Below, one piece after another: positions 9,193-18,596 of a stretch of 64,000 bases of DNA; positions within the stretch are counted from its first letter, which is position 1, and each line of letters begins with the position of its first letter. Source of the DNA: Rhodoglobus sp046155245 (lineage in GTDB: Bacteria > Actinomycetota > Actinomycetes > Actinomycetales > Microbacteriaceae); NCBI GenBank assembly GCA_046155245.1, contig JBJXDR010000113.1, forward strand, positions 5,838 through 69,837, given 5' to 3'. The position numbers and the translations under genes are program-made. Below the pieces are notes generated by a model. It saw only the letters and a program-made list of their open reading frames with translations, searched no databases and was not told where the DNA came from.

Positions 9193-9807
9193 ATGACCAC
9201 CGAGACGACGCTGTTCCCGCCAGACGATCCCGACTTCGACGTGCCCCCGCCCGAAGAGCCGGAGCCGGAGCCGGTGACCCCTTCGCCGAGGCCGGCCAAG
9301 GAGGCGGACCCCGAGACGGAGGACACGCCCGAGCCGCCGCGCCCGGTGAACTGGAACATCCTGACCGCGGCCGAGGCGCAGGTGGAGTGGCTGGAGCTGA
9401 ACGCCTTCGTGAACTGGCTGCGCCACGAGTTCGGGCTGAGCGTGAACGTCGTGCCACCGTATTGGCACCGGCACCCGGAGCTGGTGTGGCCGCTGTCGGC
9501 GCTGCGCCAGCACTACCTGAATGCCTACGACAAGAAGCAGCACGGCTCGGCACCGTTCGGCTGGTGGCGAGATTTCTGGGCCTTCATGCCGCAGCTTCGG
9601 GACGCGGTGACCGCGTGCGGCACGAAGCTCAACACGGATCGCCCGACGCGGCAGGCGGTGTGGCCGGGCGAGGACGAGCACCCCGCTCCCGTGGAGACGG
9701 TGATCCCCAACCGGGACGCCGACTTCACGCAGTTCGTCAAGGAGGACGTGGCGCGCAGGCAGGCGATCGAGGACGAGTTCTACGCCCACCTCGCGGCGGA
9801 GCAGTAG
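9193..9807 (+). CDS. DUF4913-like conserved protein of actinobacterial elements
   Basis: The product is 204 residues. The N-terminal ~50 residues are Pro/Glu-rich and likely disordered. The folded part carries a Trp-rich pattern (WNILTAAEAQVEWLEL, NVVPPYWHRHPELVWPLSALR, WWRDFWAF) typical of DUF4913 proteins found beside conjugation genes of actinobacteria. No function is established. It starts 9 bp after the SSB-like gene and ends 20 bp before the large helicase frame, within one likely transcript. Confidence 0.7.
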   Translation: MTTETTLFPPDDPDFDVPPPEEPEPEPVTPSPRPAKEADPETEDTPEPPRPVNWNILTAAEAQVEWLELNAFVNWLRHEFGLSVNVVPPYWHRHPELVWPLSALRQHYLNAYDKKQHGSAPFGWWRDFWAFMPQLRDAVTACGTKLNTDRPTRQAVWPGEDEHPAPVETVIPNRDADFTQFVKEDVARRQAIEDEFYAHLAAEQ

Positions 9808-9827
9808 GGCGCGGGCGGTGACGGCGA

Positions 9828-12800
9828 ATGGCGCGGCAGCGATCCCGGAAGCCCTGGCCGGGGCAACTGGAGTTCGATCTGTGGGGGCTCGACGAGCCTG
9901 CGGCCGACGCCGCGCTCACCACCGCTCTGGAGGCTGGGGCAGGTGATGAACAAGTACGGGCAGATGGCGCTGTCGCATTGGCAGGCGACGGCCCTGAGCC
10001 GGGTGGCGGAACTGAACGATCCCGCGGCGTTCTTCGAGGCGATGGGCCTGGAGATGCAGGCGCAGGTGACGAACCTCGCGTCAATGCTGGCGGGGGGCGA
10101 CCGGCAGGGGGAGACTTTCTTGCAGAAGGTCGCCCGGCTGACAGCGGCCCGGAGGCAGGCGGAGGAGGTCGTGATGTCGCAACTGGCGTGGATCACCGAC
10201 CCGAGCCTGCCGCTGGATCAGGCGCGGGAGGAATGGGAGCAGACCCGACCCTCCGACGAGAACCTGATCCTCTGGGCGGAGCGGATGCAGGACTGCCCGG
10301 ATTCGATGCCCTCCTCCGTGGAGCTGGAGGAACTGGCGAAGAAGTGGGCGCTCAGCGTCGAGTTCCTGCTGGAGCTCGTGGCGACGGAGCCCCCGCGGGA
10401 GTACATGCGGGCGAATCAGGCGGCGCTCGCCGAGGCGGCGACGATCCGCTTCTTCCGCGAGCTGCGGTAGCACCCCGGTTCGTTCCCGCCTCCCAGGACG
10501 ACCTCGGGCCGTCGGGCGCAAAGGCCCGCTATCGGGCGAACGTGGAGGCCATCCAGCTCATCCACGATCTGAACTCCACGGGTCGCCCCGCGTCCCGGGA
10601 CGGACAACGGGTGCTCGCCCGCTGGTCGAGCTGGGGCGCGATCCCCGAGGTGTTCGATGACCTGAAACCCGAGTGGGACGCCGAGCGCGCCGAGCTGCGC
10701 GAGTTGCTGGGCGATGACGAGTGGGAGGCTGCGGAGCGGACGACCATCAGCGCGCACTACACCGACCCGATGATCGCCCGGCAGGTGTGGCGGCTGCTGG
10801 ACGGGCTGGGGTTCCGCGGCGGTGCGGTCCTCGAGCCCGGCTCCGGGTCGGGTACGTTCATCGGCCTCGCGCCTGAGTCGGCCCAGATGACCGGGGTGGA
10901 ACTCGACCCGCTGACAGCGGCGATCTGCGCCGAGCTGTATCCGCACGCGACCGTCCGTGCCGAGTCCTTCGCCGACACGCGACTGCCCGAAGGACACTTC
11001 GACGCTGCCATCGGCAACGTGCCGTTCAGCAGCGTCACCCTGCACGATCCGCTGCACAACGCGACCCGGCAGTCGATGCACAACCACTTCATCATCAAGT
11101 CGCTACGCCTGACCCGGCCGGGCGGCCTCGTCGCGCTGCTGACCTCGCACTACACGATGGACGCGCAGAACCCCGGGGCGCGGCGGGAGATGAACGAGCT
11201 GGCTGACCTCGTGGGCGCGATCCGCCTGCCCACCGGGGCGCACCGCCGCGCCGCTGGGACGGAGGTCGTGACCGACCTGCTCGTGTTCCGGCGCCGGCTG
11301 CCCGGCGAGCAGATGCGCGACGACGCCTGGGAGACGGTTGCGCAGGTTCCCATCGACGGCGTGCCGATGCGGATCAACCGCTACTTCGATGAGCACCCGG
11401 AGCAGATGCTCGGGGAGGTCGGCGTCGGGCACGGGATGTACGACGCGAGCACGCTCACCATCACGACCGATCTGACCGACCTCGAGGCGGAACTCGCGGT
11501 CGCCGTCGACCAGCTCGTGTTCTCCGCGCGCCGGGCCGGTCTGACGATCACGGAGCGCACCGCCGAGCAGCAGGCGCGCCGCGCGGCGTTCACCCCGTCG
11601 GCGCCGGAGCTGTGGGACGGCAGCATCGTCGCGGGCGAAAGCGGCGGGTTCCGCACCGTGGTCTCGGGCTCGCTGGAGCCGCTCGCGGTGCCGAAGTCCG
11701 CCGAGCGCGAGCTGCGGGCCCTGCTGCGCCTGCGCGACGGGGCATCCCGCCTGCTGACCGCGGAGGCAGCGAGCGTGGACGACACGCCTGACATCGTGCT
11801 CACCCGCACGACGCTACGTCGCGACTACCTGAAGTACGTCGGCACCTACGGGGCGCTGAACCGCTACACGCTGCGCCCCACCGGGCGGACGAACGAGGAT
11901 GGCGAGGAGACCTTCGCCCGCATCGTGCCGACCGCGATCCGCCTGCTGCGCTCCGATCCGTTCGGTCCCCTGGTGCTCGCACTCGAACAGTTCGATGACG
12001 AGGATCAGTCCGCATCGCCCGCTGCAATCATGAGCCACCGCGTGGTGGTGCCGCGAGCCGAAGTACAAGGCGTAGACAGCCCCGCCGATGCCATCGCCGT
12101 CAGCCTCGACCGAACCGGCGGGATCGACCTCCCCCTCATCGCCGACCTGCTCGGCATGAGCGACCACGACGCCCGCGAGGCGCTGGGAAACCTCGTGTTC
12201 GCCGACCCGACGACCGACCAGCTCATCCACGCCCCCGAGTACCTATCCGGCGATGTGCGGGTCAAGCTCGAAGCCGCCCGCCTGCGCGCGGAGCAAGACC
12301 CGGAGTTCCAGCTCAACGTGGACGCGCTGGCCGAGGCACTGCCCGCGCCACTCGGCATCCAGGACATCCACGCGAAGCTCGGTGCGGTATGGATCAGCGC
12401 CGACGTGCACGAACGGTTCCTGCGGAGCATCCTGCGCGCCGAAGACGTGCGCGTCGAGAACCCGCTGCCGGGCATGTGGGAGATCCGCGGCGGACGGCAG
12501 GGCCTGCCCTCCACCTCGGAGTGGGGCACACCGCGCCGCCCCGCGCCGGACATCGCCCAGGCCGTCATGGAGCAGCGGACGATGCTCGTCTACGACGAGG
12601 AGAAGGACATCGACGGCAAGGTGCGCCGCGTGCTCAACCCCGTCGAAACCGCCGCCGCGCAGGAGAAGGCCGACGCCCTCCAGGAACGGTTCAGCGATTG
12701 GGTGTGGGAAGACCCGGCTCGCGCACAGGCGCTCGTAGACGAGTACAACCGGCGCTTCAACTCCATCGTGCTCCGCGACTACACCGACGCGGGGGCGTAC

Positions 12801-15479
12801 CTGTCGCTGCCCGGCCTGGCGTCGAACTTCGAGCCGCGCACGCACCAGCGCGCCGCCGTCGCGCGCATGGTGTCCGAGCCCGCCGCGGGCCTGTTCCACG
12901 AGGTCGGCGCGGGCAAGACCGCGGAAATGATCATGGGCGCGATGGAGATGCGCCGGATGGGGCTCATCAGCAAGCCCGTCGTGGTCGTGCCGAACCACAT
13001 GCTGGAGCAGTTCGGACGCGAGTGGCTCCAGATCTACCCGCGCGCCCGCGTGCTCGCCGCATCCAGCCTCGACCTCACGGCAGACAAGCGGCGGCTGTTC
13101 GTCGCCCGCGCTGCCGCGAACGAGTGGGATGCGATCATCGTCACGCAGGGTGCGTTCGCCAAGGTCCCCCTGCGCGCATCGACCCAAGAGCAATACATCC
13201 GCGGGCAAGTGGAGGACGTGCGGCGAGTGCTGGGCGAGGCGACCGGCGAGCAGCGGATGAGCGTCAAGCGCATTCAGCGCAAGCTCCTGGCGATGGAGAA
13301 CAAGCTCAAGGAGCGCACCGATACCGACCGCGACCGCGGCGTCTGCTTCGAGGACACCGGCATCGACTACGTCATCGTCGACGAGATGCACATGTACAAG
13401 AACCTCGCCACGGAGTCGAACATCCGCGATGCCGCCATCGAGGGCTCGGATCGCGCGAGCGACCTGCACATGAAGCTCGAATACCTCCGCTCGGCGGGGC
13501 GCGAGCGGGTCGTGACCGCGGCGACCGCGACACCCATCTCGAACTCGATCACCGAGACCTACGTCATGCAGCGATACCTGCGGCCCGACGTGCTGGAGTC
13601 GGCGGGGGTCGGCGCGTTCGATGCGTGGGCGGCGACGTTCGGCGAGCTGGTCACGCAGATGGAGATCTCGCCGACGGGCAGCACGTTCCGCATGAAGACC
13701 CGCTTCGCCCGATTCCAGAACGGGCAGGAGCTGCTGCGAATGTGGTCGGTGTTCGCCGACGTTAAGACCGCCGACGACCTCGACCTGCCCGTGCCCGCGC
13801 TCGTGCAGCGCGACGACGGCAGCCGCGCGCCCTCCACCGTGCCGGTGCAGCCGACCGTCGAACTGGAGCAGTACGTCGCTTCCCTCGCCGAGCGCGCCGA
13901 GAAGGTCGCCACCCGCCAGGTACGGCCCGACGAGGACAACATGCTCCTGATCGCCACCGACGGACGCAAGGCCGCGCTCGACATCCGCATGGTCATCCCC
14001 CACGACCCGTCCGGCCCGAGCAAGGTCGACGTCGCCGCCGACGCGATCCACCGCATCTGGGAGCGCACCCGCGACAACGAATACCTCGACACGCTGACCG
14101 GGCAGCCCTCCACGGTGCGCGGGTCGCTCCAGCTCGTGTTCTCCGATATCGGCACCCCGAACCAGGACAGGTGGAACGCCTACGACGAGCTGCGGCAGCA
14201 GCTCGTGCAGCGCGGCGTCCCCGCCGAGCAGGTCAGGTACATGCATCAGGCGAAGACCGACGTGGAGAAGGCCCGCCTATTCGCCGCGGCCCGCGCCGGC
14301 CACGTCGCCGTGCTCCTCGGATCGACGGAGAAGATGGGCGTCGGCACCAACGTCCAGGCCCGCGCCATCGCACTGCACCACCTGGACTGCCCGTGGCGGC
14401 CCTCCGACATCGCCCAGCGCGACGGGCGCATCCTGCGGCAGGGCAACCAGAACGAGGAAGTGGCGATCGTCCGCTACGTCACCGAGCGATCCTTCGACTC
14501 CTACATGTGGCAGACCGTCGAGCGGAAAGCCGCGTCGTTCGCGCAGCTCCTGCGCGGCAAGATCAACGCCCGCGAGATCGAGGAGATCGACACCTCCGCA
14601 CTGTCCGCAGCCGAGGCCAAGGCAATCGCCTCCGGCAACCCGCTCCTGCTGGAGCACTCCGTCATCCTCAACGAGGTGAACCGGCTGCGACGCCTCCAGC
14701 GCGCGCACGAACGCAACGAGGACATGCTCGTCCACACCGGCAATCGCGCCCGGTCAGCCGCCGAGCGCGCCGCCGCGGACATTCGCGGGCTGGAAGCCGC
14801 AGCCCCACGGATGATCGACACGAGCGGCGACAGGTTCCGCATCACGCTCGGCACGCGCGACTACGACTCCCGCTCCGAAGCCGCGCACGCCCTCGCCGCG
14901 TGGATGGGCGACTCCGGGCTGAAGTGGCAGCCGCGGTACGGGCACAAGGATTTCGGGATCATCGGCCGCATCTCCGGCTTCGACGTCCACGTCGAGGCCC
15001 GCTCCGGGCTCGCCGCACTCGATGTGACCGTCTCCCTGCCCGAGGTGCCCCGCTCGGGCTTCACCATGCCGAAGGAGTCGTTCCTGGACGCCGGGCTCGG
15101 GCTCGTGCAGCGCATCGAGAACCGTGTCAGCGGCATCCCCTCCCTCCTCGACCAGGCCCGCGAAGACCTGAGAGAAGCCGAGCAGACCGTCGCCGACACC
15201 CAGCAGCGCCTGGGCCAACCGTTCCGCCACGCTCAGGCCCTCGCCGACGCCGAGGAAGACCTCGCTCGCGTCGAGTCCCAGCTCGCCGCGATGCACGACG
15301 AACCCGCACCCGAGCCCGCCGCGCCAGAGTCTGAGCGCGTCGAGCTGACCATCGAAGCAGTGCGCTCCTACGAGCCGAACCTGGGATCACGAGAGGGCAC
15401 GGACGTTCCCGCTGCGGGAGACTGGAACAGTACCGCTGCCCACAGCCCCGAGAGGGAACCGCCGGGACTGCGACTGTGA
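9828..15479 (+). CDS. Giant N6-methyltransferase / SNF2-type helicase fusion
   Basis: The open frame is 1,883 residues. The methyltransferase domain has SAM motif LEPGSGSGTF (~residue 334) and catalytic-loop motif GNVPF (~390). The helicase has Walker A HEVGAGKT (~1023), DEAH-like VDEMHMYKN (~1183) and motif VI AQRDGRILRQGN (~1530). This architecture is widespread on actinobacterial plasmids and integrative elements. A role in modification and unwinding of element DNA is inferred. Codon bias shows genuine coding from 9828 to about 9935 and again from about 10,475. In between, the protein is a Gly/Asp/Arg-rich linker read out of frame through another gene. No good start codon exists at the second entry point, so translation presumably begins at 9828. 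Confidence 0.82.
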   Translation: MARQRSRKPWPGQLEFDLWGLDEPAADAALTTALEAGAGDEQVRADGAVALAGDGPEPGGGTERSRGVLRGDGPGDAGAGDEPRVNAGGGRPAGGDFLAEGRPADSGPEAGGGGRDVATGVDHRPEPAAGSGAGGMGADPTLRREPDPLGGADAGLPGFDALLRGAGGTGEEVGAQRRVPAGARGDGAPAGVHAGESGGARRGGDDPLLPRAAVAPRFVPASQDDLGPSGAKARYRANVEAIQLIHDLNSTGRPASRDGQRVLARWSSWGAIPEVFDDLKPEWDAERAELRELLGDDEWEAAERTTISAHYTDPMIARQVWRLLDGLGFRGGAVLEPGSGSGTFIGLAPESAQMTGVELDPLTAAICAELYPHATVRAESFADTRLPEGHFDAAIGNVPFSSVTLHDPLHNATRQSMHNHFIIKSLRLTRPGGLVALLTSHYTMDAQNPGARREMNELADLVGAIRLPTGAHRRAAGTEVVTDLLVFRRRLPGEQMRDDAWETVAQVPIDGVPMRINRYFDEHPEQMLGEVGVGHGMYDASTLTITTDLTDLEAELAVAVDQLVFSARRAGLTITERTAEQQARRAAFTPSAPELWDGSIVAGESGGFRTVVSGSLEPLAVPKSAERELRALLRLRDGASRLLTAEAASVDDTPDIVLTRTTLRRDYLKYVGTYGALNRYTLRPTGRTNEDGEETFARIVPTAIRLLRSDPFGPLVLALEQFDDEDQSASPAAIMSHRVVVPRAEVQGVDSPADAIAVSLDRTGGIDLPLIADLLGMSDHDAREALGNLVFADPTTDQLIHAPEYLSGDVRVKLEAARLRAEQDPEFQLNVDALAEALPAPLGIQDIHAKLGAVWISADVHERFLRSILRAEDVRVENPLPGMWEIRGGRQGLPSTSEWGTPRRPAPDIAQAVMEQRTMLVYDEEKDIDGKVRRVLNPVETAAAQEKADALQERFSDWVWEDPARAQALVDEYNRRFNSIVLRDYTDAGAYLSLPGLASNFEPRTHQRAAVARMVSEPAAGLFHEVGAGKTAEMIMGAMEMRRMGLISKPVVVVPNHMLEQFGREWLQIYPRARVLAASSLDLTADKRRLFVARAAANEWDAIIVTQGAFAKVPLRASTQEQYIRGQVEDVRRVLGEATGEQRMSVKRIQRKLLAMENKLKERTDTDRDRGVCFEDTGIDYVIVDEMHMYKNLATESNIRDAAIEGSDRASDLHMKLEYLRSAGRERVVTAATATPISNSITETYVMQRYLRPDVLESAGVGAFDAWAATFGELVTQMEISPTGSTFRMKTRFARFQNGQELLRMWSVFADVKTADDLDLPVPALVQRDDGSRAPSTVPVQPTVELEQYVASLAERAEKVATRQVRPDEDNMLLIATDGRKAALDIRMVIPHDPSGPSKVDVAADAIHRIWERTRDNEYLDTLTGQPSTVRGSLQLVFSDIGTPNQDRWNAYDELRQQLVQRGVPAEQVRYMHQAKTDVEKARLFAAARAGHVAVLLGSTEKMGVGTNVQARAIALHHLDCPWRPSDIAQRDGRILRQGNQNEEVAIVRYVTERSFDSYMWQTVERKAASFAQLLRGKINAREIEEIDTSALSAAEAKAIASGNPLLLEHSVILNEVNRLRRLQRAHERNEDMLVHTGNRARSAAERAAADIRGLEAAAPRMIDTSGDRFRITLGTRDYDSRSEAAHALAAWMGDSGLKWQPRYGHKDFGIIGRISGFDVHVEARSGLAALDVTVSLPEVPRSGFTMPKESFLDAGLGLVQRIENRVSGIPSLLDQAREDLREAEQTVADTQQRLGQPFRHAQALADAEEDLARVESQLAAMHDEPAPEPAAPESERVELTIEAVRSYEPNLGSREGTDVPAAGDWNSTAAHSPEREPPGLRL
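9946..10470 (+). CDS. Helical hypothetical gene nested inside the helicase gene, other frame
   Basis: The product is 174 residues from ATG 9946 (a GTG lies directly before it), with GGGGCAGG upstream as a ribosome-binding site. Nearly every codon ends in G or C, so this frame, not the overlapping helicase frame, carries the coding bias over these 525 bp. The sequence is helix-rich, with segments such as FLQKVARLTAARRQAEEVV and LEELAKKWALSVEFLLEL, and has no motif I know. It lies wholly within the 9828 frame. It could be an independent element protein or an inserted gene that happens to keep the host frame open. Confidence 0.7.
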   Translation: MNKYGQMALSHWQATALSRVAELNDPAAFFEAMGLEMQAQVTNLASMLAGGDRQGETFLQKVARLTAARRQAEEVVMSQLAWITDPSLPLDQAREEWEQTRPSDENLILWAERMQDCPDSMPSSVELEELAKKWALSVEFLLELVATEPPREYMRANQAALAEAATIRFFRELR

Positions 15480-15489
15480 AACGCTTAGT

Positions 15490-15536
15490 GCAGGTTCTCG
15501 TTCTGGCTTGTAGACTAGACAACCGCAGGTTCTCGT
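15490..15536. promoter_or_regulatory. Direct-repeat operator/promoter of the AbiE module
   Basis: Two identical 12-bp copies of GCAGGTTCTCGT lie at 15490-15501 and 15525-15536, flanking a dyad TTGT-N7-ACAA (about 15508-15522) that contains the -10-like TAGACT. The gene start follows 26 bp downstream. AbiEi antitoxins are known to repress their own operon by binding repeats at the promoter, so autoregulation here is likely. Confidence 0.6.
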
Positions 15537-15561
15537 ATCCCGTTGCTGAAAGGAGTGTGTG

Positions 15562-16266
15562 ATGTCGATCTTGCTCGCGCCCCGCCGAAACCGCCAGGGC
15601 GCTGCCGCAGCCCGGCGCGCCGTGCTCGCGTCGCGGGGGCGCTTCTGGGAGCCGGGCGATTTCTCGCTCACTCCGTCGACCGCGCATCATCTGCTCGGCG
15701 AGCTGGAGGCTCGCGGCGAGCTGCGGCGCGTGCGACGCGGCCTGTACTGGCGCGGCACGAAGACGCCGCTGGGCATGGCCCCGCCCCCGACCGAGCGACT
15801 GATCGATGCGCTCGCCCCCGGCCCCGGCGTCGGTCCTGCGGGCCTGTCCGCGGCGAACCTGCTGCGCCTGTCGACGCAGATCCCGCGCCGCGCACTGGTG
15901 GCCGTTCCCGAGCGGGCTCCGTCGGATGCTGGGCCGGTCTCGTTCGTGTCCCGCGCGACGCGCACCGGACGGGCGAAGGCTGGGCTGAACGCCACCGAGG
16001 TCGCCGCGCTCGAAGTCCTCGACGACTGGAACGCCGTGCTGGAGGTCACCCCGGACAAGGCCGCAAGGCGGCTGACCGACCTGCTGCGCAGCGGCGGCCT
16101 CCGCGCCGAGCGGCTCACCCAGGCTGCGGCCACCGAGCCGGGCCGCACTCGTGCGCGCCTCGCCGCGCTGCTCGCTGCGGCCGGGCGGGACGACCTCGCG
16201 GCACGGATTACGTCACCGGACCCCCGCACGCGCCAAGCGGCGCTCGCCACCTTGGCAGCGGCATGA
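15562..16266 (+). CDS. AbiEi-family antitoxin / autoregulator
   Basis: The product is 234 residues with ATG preceded by AAAGGAG. An N-terminal winged-helix segment (about residues 10-65, ending GELRRVRRGLYWRG) is followed by the AbiEi antitoxin domain. It pairs with the downstream nucleotidyltransferase as a type IV toxin-antitoxin system, in which the antitoxin counters toxin activity and represses the operon through its DNA-binding domain. The stop overlaps the toxin start (ATGA at 16263), and flanking repeats lie in the promoter. Known AbiE systems protect against phage by abortive infection and also stabilise mobile elements. Confidence 0.85.
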   Translation: MSILLAPRRNRQGAAAARRAVLASRGRFWEPGDFSLTPSTAHHLLGELEARGELRRVRRGLYWRGTKTPLGMAPPPTERLIDALAPGPGVGPAGLSAANLLRLSTQIPRRALVAVPERAPSDAGPVSFVSRATRTGRAKAGLNATEVAALEVLDDWNAVLEVTPDKAARRLTDLLRSGGLRAERLTQAAATEPGRTRARLAALLAAAGRDDLAARITSPDPRTRQAALATLAAA

Positions 16267-17252
16267 CCGATTCGACGCTGTGGCGGGACGACGATCCCGA
16301 GGTGCTCCGCGGCACGTTCCTCGCCGCCGCGGAACGCCTCGGCGTGCAGCCGCTCGCAGTCGAGAAGGACTACTGGGTCTGCGAGGCGCTGCGCGCGATG
16401 ACGACCGCCCATCCGGGCGAGGTTGTCTTCAAGGGCGGCACGAGCCTGGAGAAGCTGCGGATCATCCGGCGCTTCTCCGAAGACCTCGACCTGCTCGTCA
16501 TCGGCCAGTACCCGTCGAAGAACGCCGAGCAGCGCGCGCTGCGAACCCTGCTCACCACCGCGGCGGAGGCGACCGGCGCGGAACCGACCGGGGTGACAGC
16601 GGGCGGCAGCTCCGGCTCGTTCCACCGATCCGGTTACCTCAGCCCGCCGCTGGAGCACCGCGGCGAGCCCGGCGTGATTGCCGACCCCGCGGCGATCCTC
16701 GTGGAACTCGGCCAGTCCGGTGGGCCGAACCCGCACGCCCCGCACCCGGTCACCTCGCTCCTGGCACGCGAGCTGGCCGACTCGGGCTTCGACACGAGCG
16801 CGTGGGATGACCTGGCCTCCTTCGACGTGCCGATCCTGCATCCGGGACGCACGCTGCTGGAGAAGCTGCTGCGAGTGAACAACTTCGCCGCCGACCCCGA
16901 AGCCGCAGCCTCACCGCACGGCTGGCCGCGCATCGGCCGACAGCTCTACGACATCTCCGCACTGCTCCGCGATCCCTCCGTGCGCGAGTTGCTGGCAGAC
17001 AAGTCACTCGTCGCCGACATCCTCACCAGCGCCCGCGAGGTCTCCGCGGCGTTCGGCAAGCCCGACCTTCCCACGCCCGCCGGCGGCTTCGCCGCATCAC
17101 CGGCATTCGACGCGGCATCCCCTTTCGCAGACCGCCTCCGAGCCGAGCACGACGCAGCCATGCGCGACCTCTACTACGGCACCGACGCACCGCCGAGCTT
17201 CGGCGACATACTGGCTCAGGTTCGGGCAGACGCGGCGCTCCTCGAACCCTGA
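16263..17252 (+). CDS. AbiEii/AbiGii-type nucleotidyltransferase toxin
   Basis: The product is 329 residues. It carries the DUF1814 nucleotidyltransferase signature: FKGGTSLEK near residue 57 and FSEDLDLLV about 15 residues later, with the two Asp residues expected to bind metal. Upstream AVEKDYWVCEAL is the usual N-terminal helix. In characterised AbiE systems the toxin is bacteriostatic and targets RNA by nucleotide transfer. The true start is the ATG at 16263, overlapping the antitoxin stop, although the frame is open further upstream as the antitoxin's shadow. It sits beside the integrase and is likely cargo of the element. Confidence 0.87.
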   Translation: MTDSTLWRDDDPEVLRGTFLAAAERLGVQPLAVEKDYWVCEALRAMTTAHPGEVVFKGGTSLEKLRIIRRFSEDLDLLVIGQYPSKNAEQRALRTLLTTAAEATGAEPTGVTAGGSSGSFHRSGYLSPPLEHRGEPGVIADPAAILVELGQSGGPNPHAPHPVTSLLARELADSGFDTSAWDDLASFDVPILHPGRTLLEKLLRVNNFAADPEAAASPHGWPRIGRQLYDISALLRDPSVRELLADKSLVADILTSAREVSAAFGKPDLPTPAGGFAASPAFDAASPFADRLRAEHDAAMRDLYYGTDAPPSFGDILAQVRADAALLEP

Positions 17253-17273
17253 GCCAGTTGCCCTCCGTGGTGT

Positions 17274-18596
17274 TCATGCGTCGATGCCCGCGAACGCCTC
17301 GTCGAGCGCGTCAGCGGCGACCTCGACGATGAGGTCGGGACGCTTCGCGTAGTGCCCTTCCGTGATGTCGGTACTGCTGTGCCCGAGCAGGTCGCGTGCG
17401 ACCTCGACGCCAGCCGTGTCCGATACCGCCGCAGCGACCGCCTTGCGGAGGCTGCGGAAGGTGAGATGCTCGGCGTCGACCCCAATAGCCAGCAGTTCCG
17501 GCTCGAACTCGCGGCGGAACATCCTGAGCAACTCGCCGACCGCGCTGGGGTCGCGCGGACGGCCGCGCTCGGTCGTGAACAGTACGTCGTCTGGATTCCG
17601 TTCGGGGTCGGGAACGTGGCTCGCCACGAGTTCGCTCAGTACCTTCGCCGCGAACTTCGGAACGCGAACCCAACGCTTCTGCCGCTCCGCTTTGGGCGAG
17701 TCCTGGCGAAACAGGCCGCGGGACTTGGTGCGAACCATCGTCCCGCCGACCCAGACGAGCGCCTCCATCGTGAGGCTTCCATCCGATTGTTCCACCGCCT
17801 CGAACCGCACGTCCTGGAGCCGGATCGCAATCGGTTCTGCGGTCCTCTCGGAGGTGCCGAGCGTGATGAGGATGTAGTCGGCGAGCAGCTTGTAGTTGGG
17901 CCGTCGGCCCACCGGATACCGTTTCCGGTGCCGCTCGGGCCACACCTCGCGGATGAGGTGGAGGATGTACTTGACCTGCACCGCGTCGAGTTCGAAGTAC
18001 ACCGTGTCCGGCTCGTCCGCTCGTCTGGTCGCACGGATCGGGTTCGCCACGACGACCGCTCCGTACCGTGTGTTCTGGATCGACCCGGCAGCCGAGAAAT
18101 GCCCCTGCTGGATCGCCCAGTCGAACATGAGCGACATCACGTTCCGAACCTTGTTCGCGGTCGTCACCGACTTCTCCCGTGCGATGTCCATAAGCAACCC
18201 ATCAGCACGGTCGGCGGTGATGTCAGCGATGGCGATGGCCCCGGCGCGCGGGATGACATGCGCTCGGACCACCGAGGCGTAGCCATCGACGGTCTGCTCG
18301 CGGCGCTGGCGCAGCACCCGCGGATCGTCGTCGTGATACGCCGTCTGAAGCCACGTCGTCGCCAGCTCGGCGACGGTCATGAGCTGTGTTCGTCGCGCCA
18401 GGACTCGACCGACTGCGGCATCGGCCGCTTCCTGCAACGCGGCCAGCGCCTCGGCTTCGGTCGCTCCGCTACCGCTCGGACGACGCTCGTGCCCGTTGCC
18501 GTCGTAGACCCGTCCTCGCGCGATGACGAGACCGCTCGGCTCGACGGTGTAGGTCACCTTGCCGAGTTCGCCGAGCGCACGCTTCGGCCGCGCCAT
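17274..18596 (-). CDS. Tyrosine site-specific integrase
   Basis: The product is 440 residues. The N-terminal ~60 residues fit an arm-type-site binding domain, then a SAM-like core-binding domain (about 70-170) and a catalytic domain. Box I Arg lies in LGTSERTAEPIAIRL. Box II reads LTFRSLRKAV, followed by LGHSSTDITEGHYAKR with the nucleophile Tyr. The His of the usual HxxR is Arg here, giving RxxR. The other catalytic positions (R, R, H, Y) are present. It overlaps the excisionase-like gene by 1 bp and is convergent with the AbiE toxin. It presumably drives integration of the element. No attachment core is certain. Confidence 0.92.
   Translation of the reverse strand: MARPKRALGELGKVTYTVEPSGLVIARGRVYDGNGHERRPSGSGATEAEALAALQEAADAAVGRVLARRTQLMTVAELATTWLQTAYHDDDPRVLRQRREQTVDGYASVVRAHVIPRAGAIAIADITADRADGLLMDIAREKSVTTANKVRNVMSLMFDWAIQQGHFSAAGSIQNTRYGAVVVANPIRATRRADEPDTVYFELDAVQVKYILHLIREVWPERHRKRYPVGRRPNYKLLADYILITLGTSERTAEPIAIRLQDVRFEAVEQSDGSLTMEALVWVGGTMVRTKSRGLFRQDSPKAERQKRWVRVPKFAAKVLSELVASHVPDPERNPDDVLFTTERGRPRDPSAVGELLRMFRREFEPELLAIGVDAEHLTFRSLRKAVAAAVSDTAGVEVARDLLGHSSTDITEGHYAKRPDLIVEVAADALDEAFAGIDA

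Noticed and set aside
12243..14246. Long - strand open frame inside the helicase gene
   Set aside because: Antisense shadow of the helicase; its codon bias and amino-acid make-up are not coding-like.
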